Source: Paenibacillus peoriae KCTC 3763 (GTDB taxonomy: Bacteria > Bacillota > Bacilli > Paenibacillales > Paenibacillaceae). From it: 64,000 bases of DNA. Below are positions 27,510-39,394 of this stretch, piece after piece; the stretch's first letter is position 1, and each line of letters starts with the position of its first letter. The notes beneath the pieces were generated by a model. It saw only the letters and a program-made list of their open reading frames with translations. It was not told the DNA's origin and ran no database searches. A program made the translations under genes and the position numbers. The DNA is taken from the NCBI RefSeq assembly GCF_000236805.1, contig NZ_AGFX01000047.1:151729-215728 (forward strand), written 5' to 3'.

Positions 27510-27861
27510 CGGTAATCCCTCCCATCTGCTTCACAGACTTCTTTATAATACTCGGCGCACGCCTAATATGCTAGTCATATTTCTGTATTCAGAACATTTA
27601 TTTCGACAAAATATGAATAATTACTTCTGTTTCGTGAATTTAAAAGGTACTATGTACCTAGCTGCCAAGCAAGAAATAGGACTGCATATTTGGTAATTTA
27701 TCTAAAAAAAGGGCCCGATCACAGTGATCGTAAGGAAGGAAAGGTTTCCTCTCCTCCTGCCGGACACTCTCTGGCAGAAGTTATGAAGCGGTCTCCCTGT
27801 CATTCCTCCGTATACTATGCCGAACCCTCTTATAATTCCACTAAAACCTAATATTTAATTC
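27510..27861. other. Spacer between the atp operon and the DUF1146 gene
   Basis: It contains hairpins downstream of atpC: CTGCC/GGCAG around 27758-27778, GGAAA/TTTCC around 27737-27750 and the probable terminator hairpin at 27716-27730. The DUF1146 promoter should lie in the AT-rich part near 27560-27690. No gene is seen. Confidence 0.4.
27704..27730 (-). terminator. Probable terminator of the atp operon
   Basis: On the minus strand the palindrome CGATCAC/GTGATCG is followed by GGCCC and a T7 run (27704-27710). The 5-nt gap before the T run makes the call moderate. Confidence 0.55.
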
Positions 27862-28269
27862 TTACTTGGTTCTAATGCTTGTAGCATTCAAACGGTTAAG
27901 CGCCCGTTGCAGAGCCACTTCCGCCCGATGATGGTCTATCTGTTCCTGCTTGCTCTGGAGCCGCAGTTCCGCCCGCTCCCTTGCCGCACGGGCACGCTCT
28001 ACATCAATATCTTCAGAGCGTTCCGCACTCTCAGCCAAAATAACCACTTTATCCTTGCGGACTTCAACAAAGCCCCCATTGACCGCGATCACCTCAGTCT
28101 GACCACCGATTTTAATACGTATCGGTGCAATCTTCAAGGGAGTGACCAAGGGAAGGTGTCCGGGTAAAATACCAAGGTCGCCTTCCGAGCCGCGAACACT
28201 GATGCTGTTGACCTGCTCTGCATAGACCAAGCGCTCCGGCGTCACAATCTCTAATAAATACGTGCTCAC
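27862..28269 (-). CDS. atpC: ATP synthase F1 subunit epsilon
   Basis: Central-stalk subunit that couples rotation to catalysis and can inhibit ATP hydrolysis. It has 135 residues: an N-terminal beta sandwich (ending near residue 85; SVRGSEGDLGILPGHLPLVTPL) and a C-terminal helical hairpin (ARAARERAELRLQSKQEQ). It is the last gene of the operon, 72 bp after atpD. Confidence 0.96.
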   Translation of the reverse strand: MSTYLLEIVTPERLVYAEQVNSISVRGSEGDLGILPGHLPLVTPLKIAPIRIKIGGQTEVIAVNGGFVEVRKDKVVILAESAERSEDIDVERARAARERAELRLQSKQEQIDHHRAEVALQRALNRLNATSIRTK

Positions 28270-28341
28270 TTGAATCCCTCCTGAAAGCTGTCCACAGACA
28301 GCTCACTTCGTAAGGCTCTCGGCTATTCTTTGCCTGTGTAC

Positions 28342-29757
<1,416 letters not shown>

Positions 29758-29862
29758 CTACAAGCTTGCACAGCCGCAAATCCGAACATCACTGATTTGT
29801 TTTGCGCTCGCAAATGATCATATTAGTATAGACTCTGCTATACAGCAGTCTGCAAAAGCTCA

Positions 29863-30729
29863 TTAAGACTGAGCATTTGCCCCTGCCACAATTTCCGTAA
29901 TTTCCTGGGTAATAGCCGCTTGACGGGCACGGTTATAGGTCAACGACAGTTCACCAATCAGCTTGGTAGCATTTTTGGTAGCAGAACCCATCGCCGTCAT
30001 CTTCGCTCCCAGTTCACTAGCTTTACCGTCCAGCAAAGCGCCGTAGATAAGTGTTTCTGCATAACGCGGCAACAATACTTCCAGCACTCCTTCTGGTGAA
30101 GGCTCATACTCATAATTTATCGAGGATGAAGCTGTAGCGGATTCCGGTGTTGCCATTGGCAACAAACGGTCAATTGTCGGAATTTGAGTCAGTGCGTTGA
30201 CAAAGCGGTTATAGCATAGATAAAGCTCATCAAATTCTTTAAGTTCAAAGCCTTGTACAGCCTTGCTTGCAATCGTTTTGATATCTGCAAAAGCAGGTGT
30301 ATCCGACAAGTCAGTCACTGACTCTGCAATAGGGAACTCACGACGTCTGAAATAATCCCGTCCTTTTCGTCCGATAATGAAAATTACAAATTCATCCTGT
30401 GAACGGTGACGTTCCGCAATCGTCTGCGTAACCTGCCGCAAAATATTGGCGTTATAACCACCAGCCAGACCACGATCAGATGTGATGATGAGATAAGCAG
30501 TCTTCTTGACCGGACGCGTCTCCAGCATTGGATGCTTGACACCGTTTGATCCAGAAGCAATACTGCTTACGACTTCCTTAAGCTTTTCTGCGTAAGGACG
30601 AGCCGACTCCGCTTTCTCCTGAGCCTTTCTCAGCTTGGATGCAGCGACCATTTCCATCGCTTTCGTAATTTGCTTTGTACTCTGCACACTTTTAATCTGA
30701 CGTTTAATCTCGCGCATACCTTTTGCCAT
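29863..30729 (-). CDS. atpG: ATP synthase F1 subunit gamma
   Basis: Rotor shaft inside the alpha3beta3 ring. It has 288 residues with coiled-coil termini: MREIKRQIKSVQSTKQITKA at the start and RARQAAITQEITEIV at the end. The start is ATG 30729 (MAKGMREIK) with AGGTGGTG upstream; the frame is open to 30780 but the extra 17 residues are not family-like. The gap to atpA is 213 bp, far larger than elsewhere in the operon, and holds a nested inverted repeat. Confidence 0.96.
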   Translation of the reverse strand: MAKGMREIKRQIKSVQSTKQITKAMEMVAASKLRKAQEKAESARPYAEKLKEVVSSIASGSNGVKHPMLETRPVKKTAYLIITSDRGLAGGYNANILRQVTQTIAERHRSQDEFVIFIIGRKGRDYFRRREFPIAESVTDLSDTPAFADIKTIASKAVQGFELKEFDELYLCYNRFVNALTQIPTIDRLLPMATPESATASSSINYEYEPSPEGVLEVLLPRYAETLIYGALLDGKASELGAKMTAMGSATKNATKLIGELSLTYNRARQAAITQEITEIVAGANAQS

Positions 30730-30847
30730 GATTTCACCACCTTCAAGCTTTGGCAAGGCCAAAGCTAACTTCGTAAGCAATCGTTAGCCTTGAGAAAAAC
30801 AAAGCCACTTCGTAAAGATTCAAATCCAGCCGAGCATATGTTAAAGG

Positions 30848-30931
30848 GCCTGTTATTGGGGGTAAAACATGCCAAGGAAGCCAAAGCCCGAGGGGCACGC
30901 TTCCTTAGAACATTTTTCGTCATAAACAGGC
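30848..30931 (-). repeat. Nested inverted repeat in the atpA-atpG spacer
   Basis: Outer arms GCCTGTTAT (30848-30856) and ATAAACAGGC (30922-30931) enclose inner arms AAGGAAGC (30874-30881) and GCTTCCTT (30899-30906), with GCCC/GGGC near the apex. There is no T tract, so it is not a plain terminator. It could be an mRNA processing or stability element, or an inserted palindromic repeat. Confidence 0.6.
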
Positions 30932-30942
30932 AAATTCATGTA

Positions 30943-32463
<1,521 letters not shown>

Positions 32464-32476
32464 TCACCCCTATCTT

Positions 32477-33022
32477 CTATACTCGTCTGTTAAAGGATTT
32501 CTCAAGACGATCCAGCTTGCCGGCCAGACTGCCGTCGTACAGTGTATCGCCAATAACCACTTTCAATCCGCCCAGCAGACTCGGGTCTACTATATTTTCC
32601 ACACGGATTGTTTTATGTTCACGGGCTCCGAATTCCTCGGCTACCGTTGCTTTTTCCTGCTCACTGAGCGCATAGGTGGAATACACCTTTGCATGGGCCA
32701 GTCCCAGCTTGTACTCCTGAATCTCAAGGTATCCGGCAAGGAGATCTTCAAACAAATCGGCTCTGCTGCGCTGAATCAACAGCTTAATCGTGTTAATCAG
32801 CGAGGCAGACAGCTTGCCTTCAAAGCTGTTGGCCAGAACCTGAAGCTTGACCTCTTCCGTAATGTTAGGAGAATTAATGAACTTACGGATTTCGGCATCC
32901 CCCGATACAGCCTCTACAAAAGCACGCAGTTCCTGCTCGGTCTCCATAATGGTCTGCTCCTGCTCTGCCACTTCAAACAAGGCTTTCGCGTACCGTTTGG
33001 CAACTACCGTATCCCGGCTCAT
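32477..33022 (-). CDS. atpH: ATP synthase F1 subunit delta
   Basis: Peripheral-stalk subunit joining the b dimer to the alpha subunit crown. It has 181 residues: an N-terminal helical domain (VAKRYAKALFEVAEQEQ) and a C-terminal domain with the conserved LGGLKVVIGDTLYDGSLAGKL. It overlaps the end of atpF by 4 bp (ATGA type), which implies coupling. Confidence 0.96.
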   Translation of the reverse strand: MSRDTVVAKRYAKALFEVAEQEQTIMETEQELRAFVEAVSGDAEIRKFINSPNITEEVKLQVLANSFEGKLSASLINTIKLLIQRSRADLFEDLLAGYLEIQEYKLGLAHAKVYSTYALSEQEKATVAEEFGAREHKTIRVENIVDPSLLGGLKVVIGDTLYDGSLAGKLDRLEKSFNRRV

Positions 33023-33507
33023 GCTTTGCCTCCTACCTCTTTAAGGTACTGGTCGACAAGCTCTCCCTGGACTTGGTCTTCCTTGATTTCTTTTTGTAGC
33101 AATTTGGAAGCAATTTGTACCGAAGCTTTACCCACTTCGCTGCGCAGCTCGGCAACTGCCTTATTGCGCTCGCTTGTGATTTCACGAACAGCTTCGTCTT
33201 TCAGGCGAACAGCTTCGTCTTTAGCCTGAATAATAATTTGCTCCGCTTGCTTGTTGCCAGTTTGCTTCGACTGCTCAATAATATCGTAGGCTTCCTTGCG
33301 CGCTTGCTGAAGAGCCTGTTTTTGCTCCTCAACATAGGCAGCAGCCTGTTCACGCGTTTGTGCCGCTTCACTCATTTGCTTCAAAACAAGCTCACGCCGC
33401 TTCTCCATAACTGAAAAGAGAGGGCCGAATGCATAACGGGTCAGCAACCAGTACAAGATCAAAAATGCAATGACAGTAAACACGATACTTGTCCAATTTA
33501 AATGCAA
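33019..33507 (-). CDS. atpF: ATP synthase Fo subunit b
   Basis: Peripheral stalk subunit. It has 162 residues: one N-terminal membrane segment (SIVFTVIAFLILYWLLTRYAF) followed by a long charged coiled coil rich in Glu, Lys and Ala. The start ATG 33507 has a GGAG-type site (AAAGGAGTG) upstream. It overlaps atpH by 4 bp and lies about 110 bp after atpE. Confidence 0.96.
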   Translation of the reverse strand: MHLNWTSIVFTVIAFLILYWLLTRYAFGPLFSVMEKRRELVLKQMSEAAQTREQAAAYVEEQKQALQQARKEAYDIIEQSKQTGNKQAEQIIIQAKDEAVRLKDEAVREITSERNKAVAELRSEVGKASVQIASKLLQKEIKEDQVQGELVDQYLKEVGGKA

Positions 33508-33615
33508 TTGAAGTCACTCCTTTCCGGTGAACGTCAGTCCTAGATCTTTCTATTCAAACGAACAAAGAAGGCGCGGATGGCTGTGCCTTCCCCGCCAAAC
33601 CTTGCTTCCATTTAA

Positions 33616-33918
<303 letters not shown>

Positions 33919-33946
33919 TTAACTAAAAACCGGATAATGAACCTGT

Positions 33947-34771
33947 TTAATGCTCTTCTTCATGCGTATCAATGGACTGTGAAATATATACAAACGTCAG
34001 AATCGTAAAGACGAACGCCTGGATACTGCCGACAAAAATACTGAATCCTTGCCAGACCACGAGTCCCAATACGGAAGCAACCATACCTCCAACGCCAAGT
34101 GCTGTCAATTTCAACAGAACACTGATCAAAACTTCGCCGGCAAAAATATTACCGAATAGACGCATACCATGTGTCAGTAGTTTTGAGAACTGCTCAATCA
34201 GGTTAATTGGCAGAAAGAAAGGAAATGGTTGAACGTAGTGCTTAAAGTAAGCTTTGGTGTTACGGAAGATTCCCAGGAAATGAACCAGGACAAAGATCAT
34301 CAATGCCAGTCCAATGGATACCCCTGCATCTGCGGTTGGTGATTTCCACCAGCTGACACCTACATGGGCAGCTTCGCCCGGATGAGTCGCCTGTGCTTGC
34401 TCTAATGCTTCCTTGACCGGAACGATATCATGCCCGAATACTTGTGCGCTTTGCACACTATCGAATTCAGTCACGATCCCGAACGGCAGACCTAGCATAT
34501 TTCCGACGAAAATGAACATGATCAGCGTCATCCCTAAAGAAAGGAATGGCTTCCCTTTTTTCAAATCCATCGTACTGGAAATGAGTCCTTGAACGAATTC
34601 GACAACCCATTCTAAAAAGTTTTGCAGCTTTCCTGGATTGTCCACAGACAAATTGCGCGTTGCAGCAAAAGCCAGTCCAAACACAATAGCGCAGGTCACA
34701 AGCAGCATAATAATGACGGACAAGTCAATACTAAACCCGCCCAATTGGATAATCGGTGATTCATGCAACAT
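33947..34771 (-). CDS. atpB: ATP synthase Fo subunit a
   Basis: Stator subunit holding the proton half-channels. It has 274 residues with about six membrane segments. The essential Arg lies in HGMRLFGNIFAGE. The C-terminal IFVGSIQAFVFTILTFVYI is typical. An external loop of about 35 residues (VFGHDIVPVKEALEQ) sits between the second and third membrane segments. Gene order atpI-atpB-atpE-atpF is standard. Confidence 0.97.
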   Translation of the reverse strand: MLHESPIIQLGGFSIDLSVIIMLLVTCAIVFGLAFAATRNLSVDNPGKLQNFLEWVVEFVQGLISSTMDLKKGKPFLSLGMTLIMFIFVGNMLGLPFGIVTEFDSVQSAQVFGHDIVPVKEALEQAQATHPGEAAHVGVSWWKSPTADAGVSIGLALMIFVLVHFLGIFRNTKAYFKHYVQPFPFFLPINLIEQFSKLLTHGMRLFGNIFAGEVLISVLLKLTALGVGGMVASVLGLVVWQGFSIFVGSIQAFVFTILTFVYISQSIDTHEEEH

Positions 34772-34800
34772 GTTTTCTCACCCCTTTCTCAGTTGAGCCA

Positions 34801-35181
34801 TTATTTTTCCTGAAGCGCGAATATAATGCCTATAATTAAAAGAAGGAATTGTCCAGTTACAAGGCTTGCCATTACAGCGATCTCATGGAAATAGGCCGGA
34901 AATTCTACAGCCAGCACCACTGCCAAAATTGAGGTCGCTAATCGAACGCCAAAGCCAATACCTACCACTCTCTTCTTTCTTTCACCGGCGGCCGCACTCG
35001 CAACCTGTCGAATTTTGTAGGCCATATACAGCACATTTAGACAGCTTACTCCCGTTCCCAGAATGATTCCGTGAGCAATGTCACGATGTTGGGGCATGAA
35101 AGCGGAGACCAGGAAACACAGAGCCATAATCATAAGCGCTACGATCCATAACATTTTTTGCATACGGGTCATCTCATTCAT
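34801..35181 (-). CDS. atpI: ATP synthase subunit I family protein
   Basis: A 126-residue membrane protein with four predicted membrane segments, at the usual atpI position ahead of atpB. AtpI proteins are thought to help assemble the c ring. The sequence has the family stretch HGIILGTGVSCLNVLYMAYKI. It overlaps the preceding AtpZ-like gene by 8 bp and is followed by atpB after 29 bp. Confidence 0.88.
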   Translation of the reverse strand: MNEMTRMQKMLWIVALMIMALCFLVSAFMPQHRDIAHGIILGTGVSCLNVLYMAYKIRQVASAAAGERKKRVVGIGFGVRLATSILAVVLAVEFPAYFHEIAVMASLVTGQFLLLIIGIIFALQEK

Positions 35182-35428
35182 GGTTATCCCTCAATACCTT
35201 TCCGATCACAAGGGCAATACTCAATGCGCCTACAACCAAGCCTGCGAGAACGCTTACGCCAATCCAAATTCCGGAGCCACCAAGTTTGGCATCAAGCCAT
35301 TTTCCGGCATAGAAACCACCCAGTGTGCATACCGTCAAATCAATGCCGATAGCGCTCACCAGTCCGATTGCCTTGAAGGCATTTCCGGTGTTGTTTTGGT
35401 TGTTGTTTTGCTTGGATGGTTTGACCAC
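35174..35428 (-). CDS. AtpZ/AtpI-type small membrane protein, first gene of the atp operon
   Basis: An 84-residue protein with two membrane segments. The sequence GLVSAIGIDLTVCTLGGFYAG, then GKWLDAKLGGSGIWIGVSVL, matches the AtpZ-like (putative F0F1-ATPase subunit) family, which has been linked to c-ring assembly or magnesium handling. It overlaps atpI. A strong promoter (35459-35488) lies about 30 bp upstream, making it the first gene of the ten-gene operon. The ATG has GGGGTG upstream. Confidence 0.85.
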   Translation of the reverse strand: MVKPSKQNNNQNNTGNAFKAIGLVSAIGIDLTVCTLGGFYAGKWLDAKLGGSGIWIGVSVLAGLVVGALSIALVIGKVLRDNHE

Positions 35429-35458
35429 TTTTCCATGTCACCCCTGCAATTCCAGTCC

Positions 35459-35488
35459 ATTTTACTTAAATATAAGATGCTTTGTCAA
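35459..35488 (-). promoter_or_regulatory. Sigma-A promoter of the atp operon
   Basis: On the minus strand a perfect -35 TTGACA (35483-35488) and -10 TAAAAT (35459-35464) are 18 nt apart. Confidence 0.8.
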
Positions 35489-35538
35489 TTGAGATATTTT
35501 AGTGCCCTAAAGTATAAAAATCAGTCGACAAAGCATCT
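35475..35538. repeat. 12-bp inverted repeat at the atp promoter
   Basis: AGATGCTTTGTC (35475-35486) and GACAAAGCATCT (35527-35538) are perfect inverted copies 40 bp apart. One arm overlaps the -35 element of the atp promoter, so this could be a two-site operator; origin from a small element is also possible. Confidence 0.7.
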
Positions 35539-35600
35539 AAAAATGCTGTATCCCTTGGTAACCGTACAGTTTAACTGTATGCTTGCCTTGTAAAGGAATA

Positions 35601-36770
35601 TTATAACGAGCGAACGCCATTTGTGAACATTGTGTGAAATTCCTCAGGACGTTCAGATTTTACGCCATAATGGTGCAAAATCGCATTGACAATTCTTACC
35701 GAAGCCTTTCCGTCACCGTAAGGATTCGTTGCCTGACTCATAGACTCATACAACGCGGAATCCGTCAAAAGTGCCTTGGTTCGATTGTAGACATTCTCTT
35801 CACTCGTACCAACCAATTCCAATGTGCCCGCCTCAATTCCTTCCGGTCTTTCGGTCGTATCACGCAGTACCAGTACAGGTACTCCGAACGAAGGGGCTTC
35901 TTCCTGAAGACCGCCGGAATCCGTAAGAATCAGATGCGTGTGCGGATAAAAATTGTGCAGATCTACAACGTCCAGCGGATCAATCAGCTTAATCCGCGGA
36001 TGGTTGCCTAAAATCTCAAATGCAGGCTCCTTCACAGCCGGACTCGGGTGAACCGGATACACGATGGCGATATCCTCAAATTCGTCCGCAATCCGTTTTA
36101 CCGCATTAAAAATTTGACGATGTGGCTCCCCTTGTGACTCCCGGCGGTGAGCTGTCATTAGAATCAAACGTTTGCCTTGAGCCCAATCCAGTACCGGGTG
36201 CTCGTAATCTTGGCGAACGGTATACTGAAATACGTCAGTCACCGTATTTCCTGTTACATATATTCGCGATTCAGGTTTATTTTCCTTCCGCAAATTTCCA
36301 GCCGATAAAGAAGTAGGCGAAAAATGAAGATCAGATAGCACGCCTGTGAGCTGACGGTTCATTTCCTCCGGATATGGAGAAAGCTTGTTCCATGTCCGCA
36401 AGCCTGCTTCCACATGCCCTACTTCAATTTGCTGCATAAAGACTGCGTAGCTAGCGAGGAATGTCGTCAGCGTATCACCGTGAACCAGGACAATATCAGG
36501 CTTGGCCTCACGCAATACAGGCTCCAGCCCCTGAAGTACACGTATGGAAATTTCGTTGAGTGTCTGACGGTCTTTCATCACATCCAGATCATAGTCAGGG
36601 TGGATGTTAAAGACCTCCAGAACCTGGTCAAGCATTTGGCGATGCTGAGCTGTAACGCATACCACAGACTCGATATGCTCCGGATGACGCTGAAGCTCCA
36701 AAATGAGAGGAGCCATTTTAATCGCTTCCGGACGAACGCCAAAAATGGTCATTACTTTGATTTTAGACAT
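35601..36770 (-). CDS. mnaA: UDP-N-acetylglucosamine 2-epimerase (non-hydrolysing)
   Basis: Converts UDP-GlcNAc to UDP-ManNAc, the donor used by TagA for wall polymer synthesis. It has 389 residues. Family motifs: FGVRPEAIKMAPL at the N-terminus, HVEAGLRTWNKLSPYPEEMNRQ (shortened here: VEAGLRTW and PEEMNRQ are the key parts) and ILTDSGGLQEEAP with VLRDTTERPE. It sits between upp and the atp operon, as mnaA does in B. subtilis. Confidence 0.94.
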   Translation of the reverse strand: MSKIKVMTIFGVRPEAIKMAPLILELQRHPEHIESVVCVTAQHRQMLDQVLEVFNIHPDYDLDVMKDRQTLNEISIRVLQGLEPVLREAKPDIVLVHGDTLTTFLASYAVFMQQIEVGHVEAGLRTWNKLSPYPEEMNRQLTGVLSDLHFSPTSLSAGNLRKENKPESRIYVTGNTVTDVFQYTVRQDYEHPVLDWAQGKRLILMTAHRRESQGEPHRQIFNAVKRIADEFEDIAIVYPVHPSPAVKEPAFEILGNHPRIKLIDPLDVVDLHNFYPHTHLILTDSGGLQEEAPSFGVPVLVLRDTTERPEGIEAGTLELVGTSEENVYNRTKALLTDSALYESMSQATNPYGDGKASVRIVNAILHHYGVKSERPEEFHTMFTNGVRSL

Positions 36771-36877
36771 TTCGAGTTGAACCCCTTTTCATAATAAACG
36801 TCCAGTTCACAGATCCTTTTAATATGAAAATGACCTGTCCGCAACGTCCATAAATTTGCCGAACCGCCAAAGGCGAT

Positions 36878-37507
36878 TTACTTGGTTCCGTACAAGCGGT
36901 CTCCCGCGTCGCCAAGACCAGGAACGATATAGCCATGCTCGTCCAAACGCTCGTCCAGTGCAGCAACATAAATGTCGACATCAGGATGCGCATCTTGTAC
37001 AGCTTTGACTCCCTCAGGAGCGGCAATCAGATTCATCATTTTAATTTGGGTGCAGCCTCTCTTTTTCAGCACATCAATAGCAGCAATCGCCGAGCCGCCT
37101 GTTGCAAGCATTGGATCAATAACGATCAATTCACGCTCAGTCACGTCTGTAGGCAACTTCGTGTAGTATTCCACAGGCTGCAATGTTTCAGGGTCGCGGA
37201 ACAATCCCACATGGCCTACCTTTGCTGCTGGCAGCAGTTTTACGACGCCATCCAGCATACCCAAGCCTGCACGCAAAATCGGAATGAGGCCCAGCATACG
37301 TCCGGAAATCACTTTACCTTCTGTCTCAGCAACCGGTGTTTGCACCGTAATGCTTTCCAACGGGATGTCCCTCGTAATTTCATAAGCCATCAAAGTTGCT
37401 ACTTCATCCACGAGCTCGCGGAAATCCTTGGTGTTGGTCCGCACATCGCGGATAAATGTAAGTTTGTGTTGGATCAAAGGGTGATCACAAACCACCAGTT
37501 TTGCCAT
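36878..37507 (-). CDS. upp: Uracil phosphoribosyltransferase
   Basis: Salvages uracil to UMP with PRPP in the cytoplasm. It has 209 residues. The PRPP-binding loop is [14 protein letters not shown] and the C-terminal uracil-binding part is [13 protein letters not shown]. The start ATG has CGGAGGG about 10 nt upstream. An extended -10 promoter lies at 37644-37652, giving a leader of roughly 130 nt. Confidence 0.96.
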   Translation of the reverse strand: MAKLVVCDHPLIQHKLTFIRDVRTNTKDFRELVDEVATLMAYEITRDIPLESITVQTPVAETEGKVISGRMLGLIPILRAGLGMLDGVVKLLPAAKVGHVGLFRDPETLQPVEYYTKLPTDVTERELIVIDPMLATGGSAIAAIDVLKKRGCTQIKMMNLIAAPEGVKAVQDAHPDVDIYVAALDERLDEHGYIVPGLGDAGDRLYGTK

Positions 37508-37643
37508 GATATATTCCCTCCGGTATTATCGTCACGTTCTTCCGAACCAGAATATCGAACATCCTGATTGGAAAGGGATCTATGTAACCTATTTGTACAA
37601 ACCAAATAAGCACAGATGCAGTGCGTGCCTGTAAATCCTGTTT

Positions 37644-37652
37644 ATTATAACA
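37644..37652 (-). promoter_or_regulatory. Extended -10 promoter of upp
   Basis: On the minus strand TGTTATAAT combines a perfect -10 TATAAT (37644-37649) with the TGn extension. No good -35 is visible at 16-18 nt. Confidence 0.6.
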
Positions 37653-37767
37653 TTCCCTTGATTGATTTAACACCTGCCACCGCAACCTTTGGTCAAGAGA
37701 AAGATATGTAAAGTAAAATACCTAGCCCGCCACTTTGCGAGCGACTTTCGTCATAGAAAATAGCACC

Positions 37768-37803
37768 AAAAAAGACCCTAACGGCCCTTGACCGTCAAAG
37801 TCT
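37768..37803 (-). terminator. Strong intrinsic terminator between glyA and upp, with no known gene before it
   Basis: On the minus strand AGACTTTGACGG and CCGTTAGGGTCT make a 12-bp stem with G-U pairs and a 7-nt loop, followed by T6 (37768-37773). glyA already has its own terminator at 37999-38043, so this one ends either a read-through transcript or a small separate RNA. Confidence 0.75.
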
Positions 37804-37998
37804 GCTGAGCTTTAAAATCGATGCCATCGTAATAATTCAAGATGTTTTTTTGTAAACGCTTCATTATATATATGTTTAAATATATATGTCCAACTCTATG
37901 GACTCTGTCGGCTTAAAGGGGAACCCTTAAACCGCCAGATGAAGCCTTACCGTAAACGCTTGTTACCCAAAAATGTACGTTTCGAGCCGCCAGAAAAT
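37804..37998 (-). other. Possible small transcribed unit between two terminators
   Basis: About 195 bp lie between the glyA terminator and the terminator at 37768. On the minus strand there is TATAAT (37863-37868) within ATATATATGTTTAAATATAT-type sequence, a hairpin GGCTTAAAGGG/CCCTTAAACC (about 37910-37933) and a 28-codon frame (37864-37778) without a ribosome binding site. A short RNA of about 90 nt is possible; I recognise no known family. Confidence 0.3.
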
Positions 37999-38043
37999 AA
38001 AAAGGGCTGTCTCCCCTCCGACTTACAGAAGGAAAACAGCCTT
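37999..38043 (-). terminator. Intrinsic terminator after glyA
   Basis: On the minus strand GGCTGTTTTCC and GGGGAGACAGCC pair, with a T5 tract after CCC. It lies about 30 nt downstream of the glyA stop. Confidence 0.82.
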
Positions 38044-38071
38044 ATTCAACCTGGATAGGTGACCGATATAA

Positions 38072-39322
38072 TTAGTATTGAGTACCTGGATAGATCGGGA
38101 ATTTTTCAGTCAGCTCGCCAACCGCTTGGCTCGCCTTGGACAATACCGTATCATCCTTCGGATTTTTGAGGGTTTCAGCAATGATTTTACCGATTTTGAC
38201 CATAGCCTCTTCATCCATACCACGGGATGTCGCAGCAGGAGTACCAATACGAATTCCGCTGGTAACGAACGGACTGGTCGGGTCGAAAGGAATTGCGTTT
38301 TTGTTCACCGTGATGCCCACGGAATCCAGTACATGCTCTGCTTCTTTACCTGTAATGTTCAGATTACGCGTATCCAGCAGCATCAGGTGATTATCTGTAC
38401 CACCCGATACGATGTTAATTCCCTCTGCCAGCAGTGTCTCTGCCAGCACCTGTGCATTGCGAACCACGTTTTGTGCATAGGTTTTGAAAGAAGGTTGGAG
38501 CGCTTCACCCAAGGCAACTGCTTTGGACGCAATCACATGCATTAATGGACCACCCTGAGTGCCTGGGAAAATCGCCTTATCAATCGCCTGTGCCCACGCT
38601 TTGCGAGTCAGAATCAATCCGCCACGCGGACCACGCAGCGTTTTATGCGTCGTTGTGGTTACAAATTGCGCATGTGGAACCGGATTAGGGTGAATACCCG
38701 CTGCCACCAGACCGGCAATATGCGCCATATCTACCATGAACAGCGCACCCACATCGCTGGCAATGGAAGCAAAGGCTTCAAAATCAATGGTACGCGGATA
38801 TGCGCTCGCTCCGGCTACAATCAGACGAGGGCGGTGCTTGAAGGCCGCCTTGCGCACTTCATCATAGTCAATGCGGAAGTTGTCTTCACGTACACCATAA
38901 GCAACAAAGTTATATAACAAGCCGGAAGCGTTAACGGGACTTCCGTGTGTCAGATGGCCGCCATGCGCCAAATTCATACCCAGTACGGTATCACCGGGTT
39001 TGAGCGCAGCCAAATATACCGCCATGTTCGCTTGTGCTCCAGAGTGAGCCTGCACGTTGGCATGCTCGGCACCGAACAATTCTTTGGCGCGATCACGTGC
39101 AATGTCCTCGACGATATCTACGTGCTCACAGCCGCCGTAGTAACGTTTGCCCGGATAACCTTCAGCATATTTATTCGTCAGTACAGAGCCCATCGCTTCC
39201 ATAACCGCTTCGCTGACGATGTTCTCGGATGCGATCAGCTCGATATTGTGGCGTTGTCGTTTCAGTTCAAGTCCCATTGCTTCCAGCACTGCCGGGTCAC
39301 TTTTACGCAGATGTTCCATCAT
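38072..39322 (-). CDS. glyA: Serine hydroxymethyltransferase
   Basis: PLP enzyme that converts serine and tetrahydrofolate to glycine and methylene-tetrahydrofolate. It has 416 residues. The PLP lysine lies in [14 protein letters not shown], the N-terminal part has LIASENIVS and the glycine-rich YPGKRYYGG follows. The start ATG 39322 has GGGAG 9 nt upstream. It is the second gene after ywlG, 72 bp apart. Both should be controlled by the ZTP riboswitch at 40198-40272, which fits a folate-dependent enzyme. Confidence 0.97.
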   Translation of the reverse strand: MMEHLRKSDPAVLEAMGLELKRQRHNIELIASENIVSEAVMEAMGSVLTNKYAEGYPGKRYYGGCEHVDIVEDIARDRAKELFGAEHANVQAHSGAQANMAVYLAALKPGDTVLGMNLAHGGHLTHGSPVNASGLLYNFVAYGVREDNFRIDYDEVRKAAFKHRPRLIVAGASAYPRTIDFEAFASIASDVGALFMVDMAHIAGLVAAGIHPNPVPHAQFVTTTTHKTLRGPRGGLILTRKAWAQAIDKAIFPGTQGGPLMHVIASKAVALGEALQPSFKTYAQNVVRNAQVLAETLLAEGINIVSGGTDNHLMLLDTRNLNITGKEAEHVLDSVGITVNKNAIPFDPTSPFVTSGIRIGTPAATSRGMDEEAMVKIGKIIAETLKNPKDDTVLSKASQAVGELTEKFPIYPGTQY

Positions 39323-39394
39323 GATTGATTACTCCCTCTCCATAGTCAATTGTTGGGTATACTAAAGTACAAAACAAACAGTCCACGCCAAATG

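Noticed and set aside
36763-37026. 87-codon minus-strand frame overlapping the end of upp
   Set aside because: Out of frame with upp and without start signals; upp itself is complete.
37508-38071. Known riboswitch (c-di-GMP, SAM, preQ1) in the glyA-upp spacer
   Set aside because: None of the conserved cores could be found; only hairpins and terminators are supported.
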